NCBI RefSeq assembly: GCF_041276405.1
Contig: NZ_JBGGGT010000002.1
Location: 3,015,001 to 3,079,000, forward strand
Length of the DNA stretch: 64,000 nucleotides
Reading direction: 5' to 3'
Origin: Microvirga sp. TS319
GTDB lineage: Bacteria > Pseudomonadota > Alphaproteobacteria > Rhizobiales > Beijerinckiaceae
The translations under genes and the position numbers were made by a program. Positions within the stretch are counted from its first letter, which is position 1. Each line of letters begins with the position of its first letter. Shown here in pieces: positions 24,898-33,042 of this stretch. The notes under the pieces are model-generated. The model ran no database searches and was not told where the DNA came from. It saw only the letters and a list, made by a program, of their open reading frames with translations.

Positions 24898-26664
24898 ATG
24901 CAGCAGCAAAACATCCCGATCAGCACGCTCGTCGACATGTACAAGCGCGGTGAACTGCGCCTGCCCGAAATCCAGCGCCACTACGTCTGGCGGGCAACGC
25001 GGGTGCGCGATCTTTTCGACTCGCTCTATCGTGGCTATCCCAGCGGCTCCATTCTCATGTGGGAAACGGATGAAGCCGTGCCGACGCGCGACTTTGCCGT
25101 CGCGCAGGACACGACCGCTTTCGCCGGGCGCAAGCTGCTGCTCGACGGGCAGCAGCGGCTGACCTCCCTCACGGCCGTGTTGAGCGGCGAGCCTGTGACG
25201 GTACGCGGGCGCAAGCGTCCCATCGAAATCCTCTTCAATCTCGATCATCCCGATGGTCCCCCCACGGATCAGGCCGAAGTGGAGAGCGACGAGGACACGC
25301 CTCTGATGGCGGATGATGAAGTCGTGGATGACACCGATGATCTGGACGAGGCAGACAGCGCCTCGGCCCTTGCCGACCGGTTCCGGCGCCGTACTTTCGT
25401 GGTCGGAAGCAAGCAGTTGCAGGCTCTGCCCAACTGGGTATCGGTGAGCGAGGTTTTCAAAGGCACCGATTACTCGGAGTTCTTCGAAAAAGCAGGCATC
25501 ACCTCCTTCAAGGACCCGCGCTGGCAACGCTACACGCAGCGCCTGAACAAGCTGCGCGACATCGCCAAGTACTCCTACGTCGTGCATGTTCTCGAACGTT
25601 CCATGAGCTACGAGGAGGTGACGGAAATTTTCGTGCGGGTGAACTCGCTCGGGGCGAAGCTGCGCTCCTCCGATCTCGCTCTCGCTCAGATGACATCGCG
25701 CTGGCCGAACCTGCTCAAGGAGCTCGAACAGTTTCAGGAAGAATGCGAGCAGAGCGGCTTCACGATCGACCTTGGTCAGCTCGTGCGTGCGATCGTCGTT
25801 TTTGCCACGGAGCAGTGCCTTTTCCGCGCCGTCGCGACCACCTCGGTCTCAGACCTTCAGAAGGGGTGGGCCGAGGCCAAGGAGGGATTGCGCTTTGCTA
25901 TCAACTTTTTGCGTGCCAACGCGGGCATCGAGGATGAATCCCTCCTTTCCTCTCCGATGTTCGTCCACTCCCTGGCCGCTATCAGCCGCGTGAAGAAGAA
26001 CAAGATCAGCCGGGAGGAGCAGCAAATCCTTCTGCGCTGGCTCCTGGTGGCCAATGCCCGTGGCCGCTATTCGCGCGGCTCAACCGAAACACTGCTCAAC
26101 GAGGATCTGGCCGTCATCTTCCGCCGGGACGACCTCTCGGAACTCCTCGACATTCTCAAGCGGCAATTCGGGCGCCTTCACATCGAAGCGGGTGATCTTG
26201 CCGGACGCGGCGCAGGCAGTCCGCTCTTCTCGTTGGCTTACCTCGCGCTCAAGGATGCCGGAGCCAAGGATTGGTTCAGCGGCTTGGGTCTTTCGCTTAC
26301 CCATCAGGGCCGCCTTCACTTCATCCAGTGGCATCATATCTTCCCCAAAGCGCTCCTCAAGGAGAACGGTTACGAGACCGGCGAAATCAACGAAATCGCC
26401 AATATGGCTTTCATCACGGGCCAGACCAATCGTCGTCTGGGACGCCGCGAGCCTACGGATTACCTGAAGGAGATCATGCAAAAGCAAGGGATTGGCGCTC
26501 TCACCACACAGCGTGTTCCGGCGGATCTCGACAGACTGCAGGTTGCGAAATATCGTGACTTCCTGGCTGAACGTCGCGAGGCGCTGGCGGCCTGCATGAA
26601 CGCACTGATCGAGAAAAAAGCCGGGGCAGAGGATGGGGTCGCAATTCAGCTTTCTGTCGCCTGA
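24898..26664 (+). CDS. DUF262 / HNH (GmrSD-like) protein
   Basis: 588 residues. The N-terminal DUF262 domain has the nucleotide-related signature DGQQRLTS (Asp83-Arg87) after the ParB-like start IPISTLVDMYKRGELRLPEIQR. The C-terminal part carries an HNH-type site, WHHIFPKALLKENGYETGEI followed by NMAFITGQTN (His479-His480), as in the GmrD/DUF1524 half. Such single-chain GmrSD enzymes are type IV restriction proteins that cut modified phage DNA. Its 3' end overlaps hsdR by 32 bases, so it belongs to the RM operon. It may extend restriction to glucosylated or hydroxymethylated DNA; that role is inferred. Confidence 0.88.
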   Translation: MQQQNIPISTLVDMYKRGELRLPEIQRHYVWRATRVRDLFDSLYRGYPSGSILMWETDEAVPTRDFAVAQDTTAFAGRKLLLDGQQRLTSLTAVLSGEPVTVRGRKRPIEILFNLDHPDGPPTDQAEVESDEDTPLMADDEVVDDTDDLDEADSASALADRFRRRTFVVGSKQLQALPNWVSVSEVFKGTDYSEFFEKAGITSFKDPRWQRYTQRLNKLRDIAKYSYVVHVLERSMSYEEVTEIFVRVNSLGAKLRSSDLALAQMTSRWPNLLKELEQFQEECEQSGFTIDLGQLVRAIVVFATEQCLFRAVATTSVSDLQKGWAEAKEGLRFAINFLRANAGIEDESLLSSPMFVHSLAAISRVKKNKISREEQQILLRWLLVANARGRYSRGSTETLLNEDLAVIFRRDDLSELLDILKRQFGRLHIEAGDLAGRGAGSPLFSLAYLALKDAGAKDWFSGLGLSLTHQGRLHFIQWHHIFPKALLKENGYETGEINEIANMAFITGQTNRRLGRREPTDYLKEIMQKQGIGALTTQRVPADLDRLQVAKYRDFLAERREALAACMNALIEKKAGAEDGVAIQLSVA

Positions 26665-29600
26665 ATTCGCGGAGGTCTACGAGCATGCAGCGCGGGCCGA
26701 GAGCCTCGCCCACGCGGATCCTCGGGCCGCATGCTTCTATGCCCGCTTCTCCGTCGAAGTGCTGGTCAAATGGCTCTACCGCCATGAGGCGAGTTTAAGA
26801 GATCCCTTCGAGCATACGCTCTCGGCCTATATCCACGAGGCCAGCTTCAAGAACCTCGTGGGCGAGCCAATCGTCGCCAAGGCGCGGATCATCAAGGACC
26901 TCGGCAACAAGGCCGTCCATGATGGGCAGACCGTGCCTTTCGCGAAGGCCGCCACGGCCTTGCGCGAGCTGTTCCATATTTCCTACTGGCTCGTTCATAC
27001 CTATGCCAAGGGCGCGAAGCCGGATCCGGCCGTCACCTTCTCGCCCGAGGCGCTGCCGAAGACCTCCCCCGTCGAAGCCAGAACCCTCGGCCAGCTTCAG
27101 GAGATCGCCCGCCGTTTCGCCGAGACGGTGAAAGCCCGCGACGACGCGGAAGCCAAGCGTCTCGCCAGCGAAACCGAGCGGGCCAAGTTGAAGGACGAGA
27201 TCGCGGCGCTGCGCGCCCAAATCGCGCAGGTCAAGGCCGAGAACAGCCACCAGGCCGATACCCACGACTACGACGAGGCGGCAACCCGCGACACCTTCAT
27301 CGATCTTCTCCTGAACGAGGCCGGATGGCCGCTCGACAAGCCGCAGGACCGGGAATACCGCGTCACCGGCATGCCGAACCTGAAGGGCGAAGGCTATATC
27401 GATTACGTGCTGTGGGGTGATGACGGCAAGCCGCTGGGCCTCGTGGAAGCCAAGCGGACAAAGCGTGATCCCCGAGAGGGCCAGCAACAGGCAAAACTCT
27501 ATGCCGATTGCCTTGAGACCCATTTCGGCCAGCGTCCGGTGATCTTCTACACCAACGGCTACGAGCATTGGATCTGGGACGACAGGCGCTATCCTCCGCG
27601 TCCCATCCAGGGCTTTCTCACCAAGGACGAGCTGGAACTCGCCATCCGCCGCCGCGAGACCCTGAAGCCTCTTGGCTCCGCCGAGATCGACCGCGCCATC
27701 GTTGAGCGGTATTACCAGACACGCGCGATCCGCCGCGTGGCCGAAACCTTCGAGAAGGATCACCAGCGCAAGGCCCTTTTGGTGATGGCGACGGGCTCGG
27801 GCAAGACCCGCACGGTGATTGCACTGGCCGACCTGCTCATGGCAGCGAACTGGGCGCGGCGCATCCTGTTCCTGGCCGATCGCGTGGCGCTCGTGAACCA
27901 GTCGGTGAACGCGTTCAAGACCTTCCTGCCCGCAGCCTCGCCTGTGAACCTCGTCACCGACAAGGAGGCGACGGGCCGCGTCTATGTCTCGACCTATCCC
28001 ACCATGATGGGCCTGATCGACGAGGCGCGGGACGGCAAGCGCCGGTTCGGCCCCGGCCACTTCGACCTGATCGTCATCGACGAGGCTCACCGCTCCGTCT
28101 ATCGCAAGTACGGAGCGATCTTCGATTATTTCGACAGCCTTCTTGTCGGCCTCACCGCAACGCCGAAGGATGAGATCGACCGAGACACCTATCGCCTGTT
28201 CAATCTCCAGCGCGGCGTCCCGACGGATGCCTACACCCTGGACGAGGCCGTGAAAGATGGCTTCCTCGTGCCGCCGAAAGCCATTTCGGTACCGCTCAAG
28301 TTCCAGCGTGAAGGCATCTCCTATGACGACCTCTCCGACGAGGAGAAGGAAGCCTGGGACGCGATCGAATGGGATGAGGAAGGCACGGTTCCCGACCGCG
28401 TCGAGGCCGCTGCCGTCAACAAGTGGCTGTTCAACAAGGATACGGTCGACAAGGTTCTGGAACACCTCATGACCCACGGCCTCAAGGTGGCCAATGGCGA
28501 CCGCATCGGCAAGACCATCGTCTTCGCCAAGAACCACGATCACGCGCAGTTCATCGCCTCCCGGTTCGACGAGAACTATCCGCACCTCAAGGGGGCCTTT
28601 GCGCGGGTCATCGACTTCAAGACCGAATACGCCCAGTCCCTGATCGATGATTTCAGCCAGCCGGAGAAGGCTCCCCATATCGCCATCTCCGTCGACATGC
28701 TCGACACCGGCATCGACGTGCCGGAGGTGGTGAATCTCGTCTTCTTCAAGATCGTGCGCTCGAAGACGAAGTTCTGGCAGATGATCGGGCGCGGCACCCG
28801 TTTGTGTCCGGATCTGTTTGGGCCGGAGCAGCACAAAGAATTCTTCGCCGTCTTCGACTTCTGCCAGAACTTCGAGTTTTTCAATCAGAACCCGGATCTG
28901 GCCGAAGGATCTCTCGGCGACTCCCTGTCGAAGCGGCTGTTTGCGTCGCGTGTTGAACTCATCGGCGAACTTGATCGATTGCTGGGCAAGGATGCTTCCC
29001 CTGCCCCGCCCGGCGACTACAGCCAGCCCCCGACGCCCATCAGCTCCATAGGCGAGCCGGGATCCAAGGCCGATCTTGAGGCACAATGCGGGATCCTTCG
29101 TGACGAGCTGGCCAAGCGCCTGCGGGACGAAGTGAACGGCATGAGCCTCGACAACTTCCTGGTTCGCCCCAAGCGTCGTCTGGTCGAGAAATATGCCGCC
29201 GATGACGCCTGGTCGAAGCTCGGCCTCGATGAGCAAACAGAGCTTATCGACGATATAGCCGGACTGCCATCGAGCCTCGTGGACGATGATCTTCCGGCCA
29301 AGCAATTTGACCTGCTCATCTTCAAAACACAGCTGGCCTGTCTGCGGCTGGAGAAAGCCTTTGAGGGGCTGCGCAAGAAGGTGTCGCAGATCGCACGCCT
29401 GCTCGAAGAGCTTTCGAACGTGCCCATGGTGGCGCGGGAGATTCAGCTTATCATCGACATCCAGTCAGACGAGTTCTGGCAGGACATCACCGTCCCGATG
29501 CTGGAGACTGTGCGCCGCCGCCTGCGTGAGCTGGTCAAGCTGATCGAGCTGAAGCAACGGCCCATCGTCTACACGGATTTCGAGGATGAGATCGGACCGG

Positions 29601-30106
29601 GTAACGCCATTGAACTGAGGGGCGTCAGCGTCGGCACCGACATGGATCGCTTCCGGCTCAAGGCTCGACATTTCGTCCGCGCTCATGAGAACCACATTGC
29701 GATCCTGAAGCTGCGCAGGAACGAGCCGTTGACGCCGACCGACCTGTCCGAGCTTGAGCGCATGTTCCTGGACGCTGGTATTGCCGCGCCGACCGAGATC
29801 GAGCGGGTCCAAGCCGATGGCGGCCTTGGCCTGTTTGTGCGCTCTCTCATCGGGCTGGAACGGGATGCGGCCAAGCAAGCCTTCGATGCCTTCCTCTCGG
29901 CCAAGAACCTGTCTGCCGACCAGATCGAGTTCCTCAACATGGTCATCGATCACCTGACGGAGCGCGGCGCCATGGACCCGCGGCTCCTCTACGAGAGCCC
30001 CTTCACGGACCTCAATGACATGGGCATTGCCGGCATGTTCACCGAAAGTGAGGTCGACCAAGTCCTTTCTATCCTGGAAGACGTCCGCCGACGTGCCGCG
30101 GCTTAG
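26633..30106 (+). CDS. hsdR: Type I restriction endonuclease subunit R (DUF4145 N-terminus, EcoEI-type)
   Basis: 1157 residues. Residues ~1-150 resemble DUF4145; then HsdR_N with a PD-(D/E)xK site (Asp257 in YIDYV, Glu272-x-Lys274 in VEAKR); then a superfamily 2 translocase: Walker A ATGSGKT (Lys391), DEAH 483-486, TATPKDE and QMIGRGTRL. The C-terminal ~300 residues are an EcoEI-type helical domain. It translocates DNA and cuts unmethylated DNA when bound to HsdMS. It starts inside the preceding gene by a 32-base overlap. The last gene of the island; its 3' end lies 214 bp from the tRNA-Ser. Confidence 0.95.
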   Translation: MGSQFSFLSPEFAEVYEHAARAESLAHADPRAACFYARFSVEVLVKWLYRHEASLRDPFEHTLSAYIHEASFKNLVGEPIVAKARIIKDLGNKAVHDGQTVPFAKAATALRELFHISYWLVHTYAKGAKPDPAVTFSPEALPKTSPVEARTLGQLQEIARRFAETVKARDDAEAKRLASETERAKLKDEIAALRAQIAQVKAENSHQADTHDYDEAATRDTFIDLLLNEAGWPLDKPQDREYRVTGMPNLKGEGYIDYVLWGDDGKPLGLVEAKRTKRDPREGQQQAKLYADCLETHFGQRPVIFYTNGYEHWIWDDRRYPPRPIQGFLTKDELELAIRRRETLKPLGSAEIDRAIVERYYQTRAIRRVAETFEKDHQRKALLVMATGSGKTRTVIALADLLMAANWARRILFLADRVALVNQSVNAFKTFLPAASPVNLVTDKEATGRVYVSTYPTMMGLIDEARDGKRRFGPGHFDLIVIDEAHRSVYRKYGAIFDYFDSLLVGLTATPKDEIDRDTYRLFNLQRGVPTDAYTLDEAVKDGFLVPPKAISVPLKFQREGISYDDLSDEEKEAWDAIEWDEEGTVPDRVEAAAVNKWLFNKDTVDKVLEHLMTHGLKVANGDRIGKTIVFAKNHDHAQFIASRFDENYPHLKGAFARVIDFKTEYAQSLIDDFSQPEKAPHIAISVDMLDTGIDVPEVVNLVFFKIVRSKTKFWQMIGRGTRLCPDLFGPEQHKEFFAVFDFCQNFEFFNQNPDLAEGSLGDSLSKRLFASRVELIGELDRLLGKDASPAPPGDYSQPPTPISSIGEPGSKADLEAQCGILRDELAKRLRDEVNGMSLDNFLVRPKRRLVEKYAADDAWSKLGLDEQTELIDDIAGLPSSLVDDDLPAKQFDLLIFKTQLACLRLEKAFEGLRKKVSQIARLLEELSNVPMVAREIQLIIDIQSDEFWQDITVPMLETVRRRLRELVKLIELKQRPIVYTDFEDEIGPGNAIELRGVSVGTDMDRFRLKARHFVRAHENHIAILKLRRNEPLTPTDLSELERMFLDAGIAAPTEIERVQADGGLGLFVRSLIGLERDAAKQAFDAFLSAKNLSADQIEFLNMVIDHLTERGAMDPRLLYESPFTDLNDMGIAGMFTESEVDQVLSILEDVRRRAAA

Positions 30107-30320
30107 ATCGTTGGCGCGAAGCATTCCGGCACCAAGTGAAAGACTGGGGCGGCCTTGCGACGCGTCTCGTAGAAGTTGTCCCAGAGTTGCTGAATCTCGA
30201 ATGCCTGTCGCACCTCAAGCAAGCGACATCACAGGCAAATCAAAATGTGGGATGGAATGCGGGCTCAACCATTACCAACACAGCTAATCCACTGTGCAAT
30301 AAGGCTTTTTAGAAAGGGAA
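30107..30320. other. Short gene-free stretch between hsdR and tRNA-Ser
   Basis: In a place where an integrase is usually found there is none. A GTG-initiated frame of 57 codons exists at 30138-30311 (VKDWGGLATRLVEVVPELLN), of no known family. It might be a decayed fragment of a longer gene. Confidence 0.4.
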
Positions 30321-30334
30321 TGGCGGAGACGGAG
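30320..30334. repeat. Proximal attachment-site repeat within tRNA-Ser
   Basis: Identical to 13222-13236. It covers the CCA end and the acceptor-stem 3' strand of the tRNA gene, leaving the tRNA intact. Confidence 0.75.
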
Positions 30335-30411
30335 GGATTCGAACCCTCGATACCCTTTTGGGGTATGCTCATTTAGCAAACGAGTGCCTTCAGCCTCTCG
30401 GCCACGTCTCC
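30321..30411 (-). tRNA. tRNA-Ser (anticodon GCU)
   Basis: Read on the minus strand: acceptor GGAGACG pairs with CGTCTCC, followed by G and an encoded CCA. The anticodon arm CTCGT-TTGCTAA-ATGAG gives GCU (antisense AGC at 30375-30377), and a long variable arm (CATACCCC ... GGGTAT) is typical of class II serine tRNA. The T-loop GGTTCGAATCC is canonical. Its 3' end is the integration site of the defence island. Confidence 0.97.
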
Positions 30412-30557
30412 GTTCGCGAATGGACAGGGTCCACAACCCTGCCTCGCAGGTGGCGCAATAGACGCGAACAAGGGCCCTTCGTCAAGGCCCAAAAGCATCC
30501 CGTTAAGAAGGAAAAGGCCACGCGCCCGACCTCGGCCGTGCGGTCCTCTCCTCGAGG

Positions 30558-30610
30558 AGCGCATCGGATGGAATCCCAAAAGCGGATTCCACTTTTCACG
30601 TCCGATGCTC
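30558..30610. repeat. Intergenic palindromic repeat, copy 6
   Basis: GCGCATCGGATGGAATCCC ... AGTGGATTCC-type arms (AAAAGCGGATTCCACTTTTC) and TCCGATGCTCTAGG. The right edge is about 35 bp upstream of the RidA start codon, so it may lie in that gene's 5' untranslated region. Confidence 0.75.
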
Positions 30611-30646
30611 TAGGAGGCGGCATCGAAGAGACCAAAGGAGCCTGAC

Positions 30647-31000
30647 GTGGCAGATATCAATCGAATCGGCGTCGCCGCCCGTTACAGCGATCTCGTGATT
30701 CACGGGAACACGGCCTATTTTTCGGGCTACGTGCCCGAGACCACCCTGGCAGGGACGGTCACGGAGCAGACCCGGGACGTGCTGGCGCAGATCGAACAGT
30801 CCCTGACCGAGATCGGCAGCGACAAGTCCAAGCTCCTGCAGGCCACGATCTGGCTGAGCGACATGGGGTCCTATGATGAGATGAACGCGGTCTGGGACGC
30901 CTGGGTCGTGCCCGGCCATACGCCCGCGCGGGCCTGCGTTGAGGCGCGGCTCGCCAACCCGGCTTATGCCCTCGAGATCCAGGTCACGGCCGCGCTCTGA
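30647..31000 (+). CDS. RidA family protein (Rid2/YjgH-like)
   Basis: 117 residues of the RidA/YER057c/UK114 fold, which hydrolyses reactive enamine/imine intermediates of amino-acid metabolism. Features include ARYSDLVIHGNTAYFSGYVP, a SKLLQATIWLSDM strand-helix pair, and the ligand-binding RACVEARLANP Arg. The start is GTG at 30647, supported by AAAGGAG (30634-30640). It stands alone downstream of an intergenic repeat. The catalytic Arg context is good, so deaminase activity is likely, although some subfamilies of the fold lack it. Confidence 0.92.
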   Translation: MADINRIGVAARYSDLVIHGNTAYFSGYVPETTLAGTVTEQTRDVLAQIEQSLTEIGSDKSKLLQATIWLSDMGSYDEMNAVWDAWVVPGHTPARACVEARLANPAYALEIQVTAAL

Positions 31001-31024
31001 CGCGACGTTTCCCCGCGAAGGCGC

Positions 31025-31819
31025 TCAGGCCCGCTCGGTCTTGGTCGCCTTCGCCATGGAGCTCAGGCGTTTTTTCTCGTAGTGCTTGGCGAGGCGCAGG
31101 TGGCGCCAGATGGCGTAGTTCATGGCGATGAGAAAGCCGTAGGTGCCGCGCAGGAAGTGCAGCCGCCCGAAATAGGCCTTGAGAAAGGCAGCCGGGAACT
31201 CGCAATAGAGCCGCCAGGTCGGGATCGAGACGCCGCGCACCTCGAGGTCGAGGGCGAGCTGGTCGGTGTAGACGTTGAGCTTGGCGATCTGGTCGCCGAG
31301 CGAGCGGATCGAGCGGTGATGGACCAGGCCCTTGAGCTTGCCGACCCGCGTGCCCGGCTTAAGCTCGACCCGGTCGTGCACCAGCGAGGTCGAGTAGCGC
31401 CCGACCTCGCGGTGGTAGAGCCGCACCGGCGCGATCCGGTAGGCCAGCGGATGCGGCGCGGCCTCGCCGGGATAGGTCTCGGCAATGCGGATCCCATAGG
31501 CCGGGCGTGGCGGCTCGCCGTGCGCGAACAGCGCCCGGATCTCCGCGCGCAGGGCCGGCGAGAGCTCCTCGTCGGCATCGAGGTTGAGCAGCCAGGGGTG
31601 GCGGCACTGCTCCTCGCCGAAGCGCTTCTGCTGGCCGTAGCCCGGCCACGGATTGAACAGCACCCGTGCGCCCAGCTCCTCGGCCAGCGCCTGGGTGCCG
31701 TCGGTCGAGCCCGAGTCGATCACCACAACATCGTCCGTCAGGTCGCGCACGGCGCGGATCGTCGCGCCGATCCGGTCGGCCTCGTTCTTGGCAATGATGA
31801 ACACGGACAATGGCAGCAT
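31025..31819 (-). CDS. Family 2 glycosyltransferase (LPS core-type)
   Basis: 264 residues with a GT-A fold. SVFIIAKNEADRIGATIRAV is the family 2 start, DDVVVIDSGSTDGTQALAEE the nucleotide-sugar loop, and NLDADEELS the DxD metal motif. The sequence PWPGYGQQKRFGEEQ is typical of the WaaE/KdtX-like group that adds a sugar to lipopolysaccharide or lipooligosaccharide core. No membrane anchor is present, although the C-terminal LRGTYGFLIAMNYAIW may associate with the membrane. Monocistronic; donor and acceptor are unknown. Confidence 0.9.
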   Translation of the reverse strand: MLPLSVFIIAKNEADRIGATIRAVRDLTDDVVVIDSGSTDGTQALAEELGARVLFNPWPGYGQQKRFGEEQCRHPWLLNLDADEELSPALRAEIRALFAHGEPPRPAYGIRIAETYPGEAAPHPLAYRIAPVRLYHREVGRYSTSLVHDRVELKPGTRVGKLKGLVHHRSIRSLGDQIAKLNVYTDQLALDLEVRGVSIPTWRLYCEFPAAFLKAYFGRLHFLRGTYGFLIAMNYAIWRHLRLAKHYEKKRLSSMAKATKTERA

Positions 31820-31981
31820 GGCAACGGCTGCCTAGCCGCCCACGAAAAAGATGGCAAGGGGTTCCAAGCCCTTAGCGGCTCCTTGCCTCCCCGTGTTGTT
31901 TTTGGATCCCACGCATGGGCCTTCAGGCTCGCGGGAGTCCCCGAGACTTCCCGGAGTCATAGAGGCGGGCGCGGCGCGCCT

Positions 31982-32824
31982 TCATTCCGAGGCGGGATCC
32001 TGGCCGGACGCGATCAGCTCCCCTTGCGGCACCTCCCTGCCGCCCGCGGCCGAAGCCGTGGCGTGGCTGCGCACCCGCAGTTCCGCCAGTAGGGGGAAAT
32101 GGTCCGAGGCGACGCGGGTGAGCAAGGTCCTGACCGGGGCAGCGTCGACCACCTCCACCGAACCGGTGACGAAGACATGGTCGAGGCGGAGCAAGGGGGC
32201 CCGGGTGTGGAAGGTCGGCTGCGGCGCCCCGCGCGCGCTCGAGAGCTGCGCGTCCCGCAGCCGGTCGGCGATCATGCGGTAGGAACGCGAATAGGGCGGC
32301 GCATTGAAGTCACCGAGCAGGATCGCCGGATCGGCACATTCGGGATGTCCCATCCAGTCGGGTCCAACCAGGGCCGACGCCTGAGCCCGGCGCTCGCCGG
32401 ACCGGAGGGACAGGTGGGCATTGATGACATTGACCGTCTGCCCGTCGATCTCGGTGCGCACCCACAGGGCGCTCCGCTTCTCGAAGGAGGGTCTGGTCGA
32501 TTGCGTCGGCAGACGCCCGGATTTCACGAGACGGGCGGGATGCCGGGTCAGAATGGCGATCCCGTACTGCTCGCCCAGGATCCGGATCGTGGGCTGGAAA
32601 TGAAGATCCATCCCGAGCTTCTCCGCCAGGCCGGCAGCCTGGTCGGCCTCCCCCGCCCTCGTGCGTCCGGCCCGCACCTCCTGAAGCGCAACGATATCCG
32701 GGTTGCACGCCGCGATGACCTCGGCGGTCCGCATGGGTGAGATTTTTCGATCGGTGCCCAGCCAGCGGTGAACGTTGTAGGTGAGGATCCGGAAGGGGCG
32801 CCCCTGGTGATGGCTATGCTTCAA
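31982..32824 (-). CDS. Endonuclease/exonuclease/phosphatase-family hydrolase
   Basis: 280 residues of the EEP fold. Catalytic elements are all visible: RILTYNVHR (Asn), VALQEVR (Glu metal ligand), INAHLSL, LLGDFNAPP (Asp, Asn), LDHVFV (Asp) and SDHFPLLAEL (terminal Asp-His). Members include phosphodiesterases, sphingomyelinases and DNases; there is no signal peptide, so it is a cytosolic enzyme and its substrate is unknown. The C-terminal ~25 residues are low-complexity. The downstream gene on this strand is the glycosyltransferase, 160 bp away. Confidence 0.88.
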   Translation of the reverse strand: MKHSHHQGRPFRILTYNVHRWLGTDRKISPMRTAEVIAACNPDIVALQEVRAGRTRAGEADQAAGLAEKLGMDLHFQPTIRILGEQYGIAILTRHPARLVKSGRLPTQSTRPSFEKRSALWVRTEIDGQTVNVINAHLSLRSGERRAQASALVGPDWMGHPECADPAILLGDFNAPPYSRSYRMIADRLRDAQLSSARGAPQPTFHTRAPLLRLDHVFVTGSVEVVDAAPVRTLLTRVASDHFPLLAELRVRSHATASAAGGREVPQGELIASGQDPASE

Positions 32825-32980
32825 AGGTCGGTACCAGCTCGGTCAAGGGTGACGATGGACATGCATGGCCTTCCTGCAGGCATGCGGCGACGTTTCAGCT
32901 CGCGGCCTAGGGCGCGAACATGTCGGAACAATGGCCCATGATCGGCCCGAGTTCCTGCAAAACGCAACCATAAGGCCGTC

Positions 32981-33011
32981 TTGACCTTCCCATGATTGGA
33001 AGGATTACACC
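32981..33011 (+). promoter_or_regulatory. MerR/CueR-type copper-responsive promoter of copA
   Basis: The -35 box TTGACC (32981-32986) and -10 box TACACC (33006-33011) are separated by 19 bases instead of 17, the hallmark of MerR-family promoters that are twisted into register by the activator. The spacer holds the dyad ACCTTCC-N7-GGAAGGA (32984-33004), close to the CueR consensus. The copA start lies 31 bases beyond the -10. Confidence 0.85.
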
Positions 33012-33042
33012 TCATCCCCATATGGGGATCAGGAGATTCGAG

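Larger units (their letters stand above)
13237..30334. mobile_element. tRNA-Ser-associated genomic (defence) island, about 17.1 kb
   Basis: Bounded by the 15-bp direct repeats at 13222-13236 and 30320-30334, the latter within an intact tRNA-Ser gene, the arrangement left by site-specific integration into a tRNA 3' end. Cargo is wholly defence-related: type I Zorya, and type I restriction-modification with accessory nuclease genes. An IS630 fragment lies next to the left end. The 13 palindromic repeat loci found in the other 47 kb are absent here. No integrase, excisionase or conjugation gene is seen, so the element is probably immobile or trans-mobilised. Confidence 0.75.

Noticed and set aside
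26795..29305. 836-codon minus-strand ORF opposite hsdR
   Set aside because: It is the antisense of hsdR with no domain or start signal; codon shadow of a GC-rich gene.
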